A stretch of DNA of 22,643 nucleotides, from positions 52,138 to 74,780 of the forward strand of contig DENA01000039.1 in NCBI GenBank assembly GCA_002359465.1. The letters run 5' to 3'. The notes beneath the pieces were generated by a model, which was given only the letters and a program-made list of their open reading frames with translations, was not told where the DNA came from and ran no database searches. Each line of letters starts with the position of its first letter. Positions within the stretch are counted from its first letter, which is position 1. Of this stretch, positions 17,271 to 22,643 are shown piece by piece. The stretch comes from Ruminococcaceae bacterium UBA2656 (GTDB lineage Bacteria > Bacillota > Clostridia > Oscillospirales > Acutalibacteraceae). The translations under genes and the position numbers were made by a program.

Positions 17271-17903
17271 TTACGCCTTAACGCTGTCATGGATTACTAC
17301 GATTCCGCCGTTCGGTCCGGGAACTGCGCCCTTAATAGCAATCAGGTTGTTTTCCGCATCCACCTTTGCAACGGTCAGATTCTGAACCGTTACCTTCTCG
17401 GCGCCCAGATGGCCGGCCATCTTAAGGCCGGGGTACACTCTTGACGGATCCGAGCAGGAACCATTGGAACCGCCATGGCGGGCAACAGGACCGGAACCAT
17501 GGGTTTCCTTCAATCTTTGGAAATTCCAGCGCTTAATGACGCCGGCGTATCCCTTACCTTTGCTGGTACCGGTGACGTCTACCTTGTCGCCAGCCGCAAA
17601 TGTGTCCGCTTTTACAAGGTCACCCACGTTAAAAGCGTCCGTGTTTTCCAGTCTGAATTCTCTGAGGGTTTTCTTGGGAGCGACATCCGCCTTTGCAAAG
17701 TGGCCTTTCATGGGCTTTGTAACCTTGTGCGGCTTTAAATCGCCGTAGCCCATCTGGATGGCCGCGTAACCGTCGTTCTCAACCGTCTTCTTCTGTGAAA
17801 TCACACAGGGACCGGCCTGGACAACCGTTACAGGGATGACATTTCCCTTTTCGTCGAAAATCTGCGTCATGCCGATTTTCTTGCCGATAATACCTTTTTG
17901 CAT
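17271..17903 (-). CDS. rplC: 50S ribosomal protein L3
   Basis: L3 helps start 50S assembly and extends to the peptidyl transferase centre. The 210-residue product starts [20 protein letters not shown]; the signature [18 protein letters not shown] lies near 67-84, and the long central extension with [20 protein letters not shown] near 143-162. TAGGAGGTAAAATA precedes the ATG at 17903. Confidence 0.98.
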   Translation of the reverse strand: MQKGIIGKKIGMTQIFDEKGNVIPVTVVQAGPCVISQKKTVENDGYAAIQMGYGDLKPHKVTKPMKGHFAKADVAPKKTLREFRLENTDAFNVGDLVKADTFAAGDKVDVTGTSKGKGYAGVIKRWNFQRLKETHGSGPVARHGGSNGSCSDPSRVYPGLKMAGHLGAEKVTVQNLTVAKVDAENNLIAIKGAVPGPNGGIVVIHDSVKA

Positions 17904-17929
17904 TATTTTACCTCCTATGCAGGTTATTG

Positions 17930-17945
17930 GTTGGCGTTCGCCAAC
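17930..17945 (-). other. Perfect hairpin in the rpsJ-rplC gap
   Basis: GTTGGCG (17939-17945, minus-strand reading) pairs with CGCCAAC (17930-17936) around two bases, or as a 6-bp stem with a GAAC loop. It lies in the 68-base gap before rplC, about ten bases upstream of its ribosome-binding site, and is not followed by a U-tract. Confidence 0.5.
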
Positions 17946-17971
17946 TTGACCTCGGCCGCCGGTCGGTTAAT

Positions 17972-18283
17972 TTAGAGTTTGATCTCTATTTCAACACCCG
18001 CGGGGAGCTCTAGACCCATCAAAGCCTCTACGGTTTTGTTGGATGGTCTGAGAATGTCGATAAGTCTTTTGTGCGTTCTCATCTCGAATTGTTCACGGCT
18101 GTCCTTGTACTTGTGAACAGCGCGCAGGATCGTAATGACCTGCTTTTCCGTCGGGAGCGGGACCGGTCCGGAAACCCTTGCGCCCGTGCGCTTTGCTGTC
18201 TGTACAATCTTTTCAGCCGACTGATCAACCAACTGATGATCGTAACCCTTAATTCTTATCCTGATTTTCTCCTTGACTGCCAC
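17972..18283 (-). CDS. rpsJ: 30S ribosomal protein S10 (NusE)
   Basis: S10 is a 30S head protein and, as NusE, joins NusB in transcription antitermination. From the GTG at 18283, placed after AAGGAGG, the product is 103 residues, the usual length; the frame is open for 27 codons further upstream, but that part resembles no S10 and lacks a ribosome-binding site. The signature [16 protein letters not shown] lies at 29-44 and the [12 protein letters not shown] block near 71-82. It is the first gene of the 15.4-kb cluster. Confidence 0.98.
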   Translation of the reverse strand: MAVKEKIRIRIKGYDHQLVDQSAEKIVQTAKRTGARVSGPVPLPTEKQVITILRAVHKYKDSREQFEMRTHKRLIDILRPSNKTVEALMGLELPAGVEIEIKL

Positions 18284-18366
18284 TGTGAATCGCCTCCTTA
18301 TTGTAGTTGGCGGGCGGCGTTTTTCAAATCCTAACACTGTGCCGGGTGTTCCCTCATAACACATTT

Positions 18367-18400
18367 AAAAACCGGATTCACTTTTACAAGTTAAATCCGG
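18367..18400 (-). terminator. Second terminator-like hairpin in the S10 leader
   Basis: CCGGATT (18394-18400) pairs with AATCCGG (18372-18378), with an inner ACTT/AAGT stem, and TTTTT (18367-18371) follows on the minus strand. It lies only about 80 bases before rpsJ, so it must be read through for the cluster to be expressed. Confidence 0.6.
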
Positions 18401-18410
18401 GTGTAGGCAT

Positions 18411-18480
18411 AAAAAACGTCTGAGCATAATAAGAGCGCATACGCAGAAAACCGCATACCATTCTCTTATCGCACGCTCAA
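18411..18480 (-). terminator. Attenuator-type terminator in the S10 leader
   Basis: Three stacked stems share one axis: TTGAGC/GCTCAG (18475-18480 with 18420-18425), ATAAGAG/CTCTTAT (18463-18469 with 18429-18435), and an 8-bp wobble-rich tip GTATGCGG/CTGCGTAT with a TTTT loop. ACG and TTTTTT (18411-18416) follow. Being upstream of rpsJ, it must act conditionally or with leakage. Confidence 0.65.
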
Positions 18481-18586
18481 AGTATCTGTCGCCCGGTTTA
18501 AAATCGGACATACTCCACGGAAAAACCGGCCTGTTTCAGCCGCAACCTCCCGCTTCATCGCATATCTGTCGCAGTCGTGCTTGATT

Positions 18587-18615
18587 ATAATACCATAAAA
18601 TAACCTATTATGCAA
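18587..18615 (-). promoter_or_regulatory. Sigma-A promoter of the ribosomal cluster
   Basis: On the minus strand TTGCAT (18610-18615), a 17-base spacer, and TATTAT (18587-18592), which overlaps a TATAAT three bases further on. Transcription should start near 18580. It is the only strong promoter I see ahead of the 32-gene run. Confidence 0.75.
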
Positions 18616-18688
18616 TACTTATTTTCTCTTTATTGCAAGAATTTTATACATGACATTTGGTAATGTTGCCGAAAAAATTTCAACGTGT

Positions 18689-18931
18689 CTATTTCCGGTT
18701 TCTATGCCTGCGGACAAGATAAAAAACTCCCGCCACGGCCAGTACAACCGCAACCTGCGCAATAAAGAAGCCAACGTCGAAAGACCGGGAAACCATGATG
18801 GAGGTCGGGCCGTCCGCGCCCCCGATCACACCAGCTGCCACGCCGTTTCGCCTGCTCACAAACAATTTGATCCCGGCATAGAGCAATGTCCCTAAATAGA
18901 TGCCCGCCAGCGCCGCAAGTATCCGCTTCAT
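18689..18931 (-). CDS. Small membrane protein with the OadB sodium-site motif
   Basis: An 80-residue protein with two hydrophobic helices (about 4-24 and 54-73), a basic C-terminus (RRHRNRK), and between them GVIGGADGPTSI (34-45). That motif is the hallmark of region IIIa in the beta subunits of sodium-translocating decarboxylases (OadB, MmdB, GcdB), where the Asp (here D40) takes part in sodium movement. The rest of a beta subunit (over 350 residues) is absent, so it cannot be a normal subunit; it looks like the helix-motif-helix part alone. The ATG at 18931 follows GGAGGGG by seven bases (a TTG just before it is possible). It has its own promoter. Databases are likely to call such proteins beta subunits; the real function is unknown to me. 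Confidence 0.8.
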   Translation of the reverse strand: MKRILAALAGIYLGTLLYAGIKLFVSRRNGVAAGVIGGADGPTSIMVSRSFDVGFFIAQVAVVLAVAGVFYLVRRHRNRK

Positions 18932-18936
18932 CAAAA

Positions 18937-19010
18937 CGCCCCTCCGTTCCCGTTTCAGTTCATGTCAATCATTATAGATGCATTTCCCGAAAAAAGCAAA
19001 CGGAGGGGCA
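18937..19010 (-). repeat. Inverted repeat whose downstream arm holds a Shine-Dalgarno site
   Basis: AACGGAGGGGC (18999-19009 on the plus strand) is the exact complement of GCCCCTCCGTT at 18938-18948, an 11-bp match that a wobble extends at 18937/19010. The arms are 50 bases apart, with the -10 box between them and the -35 box at the edge of the upstream arm. The downstream arm contains the GGAGGGG ribosome-binding site of the small membrane protein. Confidence 0.75.
18971..18999 (-). promoter_or_regulatory. Sigma-A promoter of the small membrane protein
   Basis: On the minus strand TTGCTT (18994-18999), a 17-base spacer and a perfect TATAAT (18971-18976). Transcription should start near 18964, about 33 bases before the ATG at 18931 and downstream of the first arm of the inverted repeat. 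Confidence 0.7.
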
Positions 19011-19042
19011 TGTCAAAATGAATTGCTAAGGATAAATACCTG

Positions 19043-19900
19043 TCAGATCAGATTCTTCCAAACTGCGTTGCTGGTAGTGTAAGGCTTGATCTGCGCGTAA
19101 GTCAGGCTGAGCTTGACCAGGCGTTTTTCGGGCTTTGTGATCTGGAAGGCAAAGCCGACATCATATTTGGTGAAATAAACCGCGCCGGAATCCAAAGCCG
19201 ATTTGATCACGCCCGCGGTCACAGACGGTGCGATATCCGAACTAAGCTGCTGTTTAGCGGCTGTTTCCAGAGCCTTGCATAGTGCGTCGTTTTTAACAAT
19301 CAGGTCCTTCATCTCCACAACTGCACCGGTTTTTAAGTTAATATTCACCGTGCGAAGCGTATGCACATTTTCCGCTTTTGCGGAAAGCTTTACGTATTCA
19401 TTAAAGCCGATGCTGATAAAGTTTGTCCCCTCATATGTTACATCGCTGTTGACCTTAACCGTTGTTTTTTCGGTCTTTGCGCCGGTTCCCAAAGAATTAA
19501 TGGTTTTCAGCGCGGAGGCTTTGATCGCCGCGTTCACCTTATCTGCGCCGGTAATCTTTCCGGAAAGCACGGGGTAGGATGCCGAATAGGACATATTGCC
19601 GTTTTTATAGCTGTATTTTTCATCTTTTACGGTATAGGTTCCGTTGTTCTCCCCTGAAACCGCTTTTGGGTTTTCCACTTTGGGGGGCTGGCTCGGCGTT
19701 ACAGGCTTGCTGGAAACCGCCGCACTGGAGGATGCGGAACCGCTATTCGTGCTGTTCGTACCGCTTGTCTCACCCGTACCCGAAACGGTCTGACTGGATG
19801 CGCCGGATACAGTATTCTGGGTTGGTGCGGCCGGCCCTTTGCAGGCCGTCATGGCAAATACCATGGTCAGTGCGCAAATCAGCGCCCATATTTTTTTCAT
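19043..19900 (-). CDS. Lipoprotein with DUF4163/DUF3298-like domains
   Basis: A 285-residue exported lipoprotein: Lys-Lys start, hydrophobic stretch to 17 and lipobox MTAC with C20. Residues about 21-85 are a Ser/Thr/Gly/Pro-rich linker. Residues about 94-170 resemble DUF4163 (SYSASYPVLSGKITGADKVN) and about 180-278 resemble DUF3298 (RTVNINLKTGAVVEMKDLI, then YFTKYDVGFAF). This pair occurs in the anti-sigma factor RsiV and in the N-terminal part of the deacetylase PdaC; here there is neither an RsiV cytoplasmic anti-sigma part nor a deacetylase domain. It is likely a stand-alone, membrane-anchored envelope protein. AAGGAG precedes the ATG at 19900. No clear terminator follows. Confidence 0.85.
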   Translation of the reverse strand: MKKIWALICALTMVFAMTACKGPAAPTQNTVSGASSQTVSGTGETSGTNSTNSGSASSSAAVSSKPVTPSQPPKVENPKAVSGENNGTYTVKDEKYSYKNGNMSYSASYPVLSGKITGADKVNAAIKASALKTINSLGTGAKTEKTTVKVNSDVTYEGTNFISIGFNEYVKLSAKAENVHTLRTVNINLKTGAVVEMKDLIVKNDALCKALETAAKQQLSSDIAPSVTAGVIKSALDSGAVYFTKYDVGFAFQITKPEKRLVKLSLTYAQIKPYTTSNAVWKNLI

Positions 19901-19977
19901 TGATAATTCACTCCTTCAAGTATTTATGTTTTCCAACTTTATTGAAGGCCCGATGCCGTGCCTCCGTATGCCGCAAC

Positions 19978-19998
19978 GTATCCGCAAATAGCGGATAC
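19978..19998 (-). promoter_or_regulatory. Perfect 8-bp hairpin in the 5' UTR of the lipoprotein gene
   Basis: GTATCCGC and GCGGATAC flank a 5-base AT loop. It lies about 40 bases after the proposed -10 box and 80 before the start codon, and has no U-tract after it. It may be an operator or an mRNA element. Confidence 0.45.
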
Positions 19999-20035
19999 AC
20001 ACGAATTCAATTGATACATCTGCCAACGTTTTATT

Positions 20036-20064
20036 ATGCTAACATAATCAGCCCGGAAAATCAA
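20036..20064 (-). promoter_or_regulatory. Probable promoter of the lipoprotein gene
   Basis: On the minus strand TTGATT (20059-20064), a 17-base spacer and TAGCAT (20036-20041), overlapping CATAAT. It lies in the 363-base gap between proS and the lipoprotein gene, which otherwise holds the proS terminator and the hairpin at 19978-19998. Confidence 0.45.
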
Positions 20065-20206
20065 ATTACAAAGCCGTTAAGAATATGACAATAAACCGCC
20101 TGAATGTTACCTTATAGATAATATATCATACAGTATTTTCCATTTAAGACAAATTCATTCAACTATTTAAAATAAATCTATGAAAATAAGGAAGCGGAAG
20201 GCAAAT

Positions 20207-20237
20207 GTAAAAACAGCCGCGGAGCGTTCCGCGGCTG
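20207..20237 (-). terminator. Rho-independent terminator of proS
   Basis: A perfect 10-bp stem, CAGCCGCGGA/TCCGCGGCTG (20228-20237 with 20214-20223), a four-base loop, then TTTTTACA on the minus strand. It starts 27 bases after the proS stop codon. Confidence 0.95.
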
Positions 20238-20263
20238 CATCAAAACTGTATTCTGTTCCGGGA

Positions 20264-21700
20264 TCAATACGCCTTGCCCCAGTAGACCATCGATTTTGCA
20301 GGCTTTCCGCAGCAGACGCAGGTATCAGACAGGTGCTCCTGTTCCAGCGGCATGCAGCGGGAAGACACACCCGCGACTTCCTTAAGCTTTTCCTCACAGG
20401 CCACGTCGCCGCACCACATGGCTTTGATAAAGCCCGGTTTGTTGTCGGCGATCTCCTTCAACTCATCCATATTCACAGCGGCGTAGGTCATGCTTTCGCG
20501 GCGGGCAAGCGCATTTTCGTAAATCCCTTTGCGCACTTCCTCCAGCTGTTCCGCAACGACGGCTTCCAGATTGTCAAGCGGCACAAAGACCTTTTCGCGG
20601 TCGCTGCGGCGTACCAGCACACACTGGTTCTTTTCAATATCCTTGGGCCCGATTTCCAGACGGAGCGGAACGCCCTTCATTTCATACTGGGCGAATTTCC
20701 AGCCGGGGGTATTGTCCGAATCGTCAACGCGCACGCGGAAGTCCTTTTTCAGCCTGTCGCGCAGTTCCTGCGCCTTTTCCAGCACGCCGGGCTTATGCTG
20801 CGCGATGGGCAGAATAATGACCTGTATCGGCGCGACGGCGGGTGGAAGGACAAGGCCGTTGTTGTCGCCGTGCGTCATGATGATGCCGCCGATCACGCGG
20901 GTGCTCATGCCCCACGAGGTCTGGAATGGATGGCAGACGGAATTATCTCTGCCCTGGAAGGTAACGTTAAACGCCTTTGCAAATCCGTCCCCGAAATAGT
21001 GGCTGGTGCCGGACTGAAGGGCCTTGCCGTCGTGCATCATGGCCTCTATGGTATAGGTGGCCACAGCGCCGGCGAATTTTTCCTTGTCGGTCTTGCGCCC
21101 TTTGATGACGGGCATGGCGAGATCGTGTTCGCAGAAGTCGGCGTAGACTTTGAGCATCTGCTCCGTTTCCGCCTCGGCCTCCTCTGCGGTTTCATGCATG
21201 GTGTGGCCTTCCTGCCAGTGGAACTCCACCGAACGCAGGAACGGGCGCGTGGTTTTCTCCCAGCGGACGACGGAGCACCACTGGTTGTAAAGCTTCGGCA
21301 GGTCGCGCCAGGACTGGATCACCTTGGCGTAATGGTCACAGAACAGCGTTTCGGAGGTCGGACGGACGCACATTCTCTCCTGCAGCTTTTCGTTCCCCCC
21401 CATGGTTACCCAGGCGACCTCGGGAGCAAAGCCCTGCACGTGGTCTTTTTCTTTATTCAGCAGGCTTTCCGGTATAAACATCGGCATAGAGACGTTCTCA
21501 TGGCCAAGCTCCTTGAACCTTGTGTCAAGGATATGCTGAATATTTTCCCAGATGGCCCAGCCGTACGGCTCAATGACCATGCAGCCGCGCACACTGGTGT
21601 AATCCATCAGTTCCGCTTTTTTCACAATATCGGTATACCATTTTGCGAAATCCTCCTCCATGGGAGTGATCGCCTCTACCATTTTTTTCTGTTCCGCCAT
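20264..21700 (-). CDS. proS: Prolyl-tRNA synthetase, archaeal/eukaryote type
   Basis: Charges tRNA-Pro with proline in the cytosol. The 478-residue product is the shorter type without the bacterial editing insertion: class II motifs RPTSET (113-118), [11 protein letters not shown] into FHWQEGHT (146-167) and [10 protein letters not shown] with MTHGD (263-279), an anticodon-binding domain at about 290-395, and the C-terminal zinc-binding domain with C430, C435, C461 and C464, ending in Tyr478 as in the Thermus enzyme. The ATG at 21700 follows GAGGAGA. Only 89 bases separate it from the OadG-like gene, too few for a T-box; a TATAAT at 21726-21731 lacks a good -35 box. Confidence 0.97.
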   Translation of the reverse strand: MAEQKKMVEAITPMEEDFAKWYTDIVKKAELMDYTSVRGCMVIEPYGWAIWENIQHILDTRFKELGHENVSMPMFIPESLLNKEKDHVQGFAPEVAWVTMGGNEKLQERMCVRPTSETLFCDHYAKVIQSWRDLPKLYNQWCSVVRWEKTTRPFLRSVEFHWQEGHTMHETAEEAEAETEQMLKVYADFCEHDLAMPVIKGRKTDKEKFAGAVATYTIEAMMHDGKALQSGTSHYFGDGFAKAFNVTFQGRDNSVCHPFQTSWGMSTRVIGGIIMTHGDNNGLVLPPAVAPIQVIILPIAQHKPGVLEKAQELRDRLKKDFRVRVDDSDNTPGWKFAQYEMKGVPLRLEIGPKDIEKNQCVLVRRSDREKVFVPLDNLEAVVAEQLEEVRKGIYENALARRESMTYAAVNMDELKEIADNKPGFIKAMWCGDVACEEKLKEVAGVSSRCMPLEQEHLSDTCVCCGKPAKSMVYWGKAY

Positions 21701-21742
21701 TCTAAGGTCTCCTCGATTCTGTCAGATTATACGGGATAAAGT

Positions 21743-21777
21743 GAACCCCCCGGCTCTTCGCGCGCGCCAAGGGGTTC
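21743..21777 (-). terminator. GC-rich hairpin after the decarboxylase genes
   Basis: A 12-bp stem, GAACCCCTTGGC with GCCGGGGGGTTC (two wobble pairs), starts about a dozen bases after the OadG-like stop. On the minus strand only ACTTTATCCC follows, so the U-tract is poor and some transcripts may continue into proS. Confidence 0.55.
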
Positions 21778-21789
21778 GTGTTCAAATTT

Positions 21790-21978
21790 CTACTTTGTGT
21801 CCTTATTTGACCCAGTGGATTTATTGAGCACAACAATCACGGCAAAAATTAAAAGCATCACGATAAAAATGCCGAGCATGCCCTTGCCCATCAGCTGGAA
21901 CGATCTTGCGACGTCGCCGCTGCCGACTTCGCCCATCAAGCTTTTAAATAGAACCGCCATCACATTCAAATGCATCAT
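21790..21978 (-). CDS. OadG-like small subunit of a sodium-pumping decarboxylase
   Basis: A 62-residue protein with one membrane helix (about 33-52, KGMLGIFIVMLLIFAVIVVL) and a short polar tail; the soluble extension of full OadG is missing. It starts immediately after the beta-subunit stop (TAA then ATG), with GGGGGAT upstream, so the two are translated together. In characterised pumps the small gamma or delta subunit holds the complex together. Family assignment rests on context as much as on sequence, since single-helix proteins carry little signal. Confidence 0.75.
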   Translation of the reverse strand: MMHLNVMAVLFKSLMGEVGSGDVARSFQLMGKGMLGIFIVMLLIFAVIVVLNKSTGSNKDTK

Positions 21979-22643
21979 TTATATCATCCCCCAAATTCTG
22001 GCAAGATTCAGGATAATGCCGCCCGCTACGACCGACCCGATCTGACCGGCCACATTGGCGCCGACCGCATGCATCAGAATATGGTTCTGATTGTCTTCCT
22101 TCAAAGCCATTTTCTGAATCACTCTTGCGGACATGGGGAACGCCGAGATTCCCGCGCCGCCGACCATCGGATTGATCTTTTTATCCTTTGGCAGGAACAG
22201 GTTCAGTATCTTTGCAAAAACCACGCCGCCGATGGTGTCGAACACAAAGGCGAAAAGCCCCAGCGCCATGATGATTAATGTGCCAAGATTAAGGAACTGG
22301 TCGGCCTGCATCTGGAACGCAATCGTAATTCCAAGGAAAATGGTAATCAGGTTTGCGAGCGGGCCCTGCGCGGTCTGGGAAAGAGCCTCCAGCTTACCGC
22401 ATTCACGGATTAAATTGCCGAACATTAAGAATCCGACAAGCGCGACCGAGTCCGGCGCAACCAGACCCGCAATCAGCGTAACGATAATCGGGAATAATAT
22501 TTTGGTGGTTTTGGAAACCGCCTTCGGGTTGTACGGCATACGGATCATGCGCTCATGCTTTGTGGTAACAAGGCGGATCGCCGCAGGCTGGATAATGGGC
22601 ACCAGCGCCATATACGAATAGGCCGCCACCGCAATCGCGCCGT
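21979..22643 (-). CDS. Sodium ion-translocating decarboxylase beta subunit, 3' part
   Basis: The open frame runs off the window edge, so only the last 220 or so residues are seen. The family fit is strong: YSYMALVPIIQP near the edge, FLMFGNLIRECGKLEALSQT, KINPMVGGAGISAFPMSARV and the C-terminal HAVGANVAGQIGSVVAGGI. In OadB-type proteins these form late helices and the sodium pathway; the conserved Asn and Gly of the last block are kept, while the position before Asn, usually Pro as I recall it, is Ala. Which acyl substrate the complex uses (oxaloacetate, methylmalonyl-CoA, glutaconyl-CoA or malonate) cannot be told, since the carboxyltransferase gene is outside the window. Confidence 0.93.
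   Translation of the reverse strand, partial: GAIAVAAYSYMALVPIIQPAAIRLVTTKHERMIRMPYNPKAVSKTTKILFPIIVTLIAGLVAPDSVALVGFLMFGNLIRECGKLEALSQTAQGPLANLITIFLGITIAFQMQADQFLNLGTLIIMALGLFAFVFDTIGGVVFAKILNLFLPKDKKINPMVGGAGISAFPMSARVIQKMALKEDNQNHILMHAVGANVAGQIGSVVAGGIILNLARIWGMI

Larger units (their letters stand above)
18284..18580 (-). ncRNA. Structured mRNA leader of the S10-spc-alpha cluster
   Basis: The region between the promoter and rpsJ is about 300 bases and holds no credible gene. On the minus strand it contains a repeated GCGACAGATA (near 18562-18571 and 18483-18492), a 7-bp stem CCGGTTT/AAACCGG (about 18521-18527 with 18494-18500), then a long three-part hairpin with a U-run (18411-18480) and a second hairpin with a shorter U-run (18367-18400). 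Leaders of this kind let a ribosomal protein repress its own operon; L4 does so in Escherichia coli. The ligand here cannot be told from the sequence. Confidence 0.6.

Noticed and set aside
18284..18364. A longer N-terminus for S10 starting at 18364
   Set aside because: The extra 27 residues match no S10, overlap the leader, and the GTG at 18283 has an ideal AAGGAGG site.
18466..18558. A 30-codon open frame starting ATG in the S10 leader, as a possible leader peptide
   Set aside because: No Shine-Dalgarno sequence before it, it runs through stems of the predicted structure, and the peptide has no run of one amino acid that would suggest translational attenuation.
20180..21739. A 519-codon plus-strand open frame opposite proS
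   Set aside because: It is the mirror of a well-conserved gene with all catalytic motifs; the frame is open because of codon bias, and its product resembles nothing I know.
21701..21789. Possible T-box riboswitch upstream of the synthetase gene
   Set aside because: The gap is 89 bases, too short for a T-box, and has no T-box sequence or antiterminator pair; only a GC-rich hairpin from the upstream gene is present.

Overview
The window reads as one continuous piece of a Firmicutes chromosome, most likely class Clostridia and perhaps Oscillospirales (Ruminococcaceae/Acutalibacteraceae-like). The reasons are the gene order S10-spc-alpha with rpsD inside the alpha cluster, a KOW-domain protein between map and infA, zinc-type S14, an archaeal/eukaryote-type prolyl-tRNA synthetase, and genes for a sodium-pumping decarboxylase. 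Order- or family-level placement is an inference. Every gene I accept is on the minus strand, so transcription runs from high to low coordinates; I see no credible plus-strand gene.

Layout in the direction of transcription. (1) 22643-21790: the 3' part of a sodium-translocating decarboxylase beta subunit, cut by the window edge, followed at once by a 62-residue OadG-like subunit. (2) 21700-20264: proS, ending in a textbook terminator. (3) 19900-19043: a lipoprotein with a Ser/Thr-rich linker and DUF4163/DUF3298-like domains. (4) 18931-18689: an 80-residue two-helix membrane protein carrying the sodium-site motif of decarboxylase beta subunits, with its own promoter. (5) 18615-18284: promoter and a leader of about 300 nt with two terminator-like hairpins. 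(6) 18283-2863: 32 tightly packed genes: rpsJ rplC rplD rplW rplB rpsS rplV rpsC rplP rpmC rpsQ rplN rplX rplE rpsZ rpsH rplF rplR rpsE rpmD rplO secY adk map KOW infA rpmJ rpsM rpsK rpsD rpoA rplQ, closed by a strong terminator. (7) 2783-2340: a small AT-rich orphan gene with a near-consensus promoter. (8) 2191-72: promoter, a 5' UTR dyad and a 662-residue secreted protein built of tandem modules. Bases 1-71 hold nothing I can identify.

The large cluster makes most of the core of both ribosomal subunits, the RNA polymerase alpha subunit, the protein export channel, adenylate kinase, the N-terminal methionine-removing enzyme and initiation factor 1. I see only one strong promoter ahead of it, so the leader at 18580-18284 is the obvious place for control of the whole set. 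Several genes use GTG (rpsJ, rplN, rpsQ, rpsZ) or TTG (rpsE, secY) starts, each supported by Shine-Dalgarno position and homology. Overlaps of one base (rplD/rplW, rpsC/rplP, rplP/rpmC) and a 19-base overlap (KOW gene/infA) suggest translational coupling.

The most novel-looking items are the small protein with the decarboxylase sodium-site motif, with an inverted repeat that could mask its ribosome-binding site in read-through RNA; the structured S10-operon leader; and the modular secreted protein with one cysteine placed at the same point in four modules. I found no CRISPR array, transposon, tRNA or rRNA.
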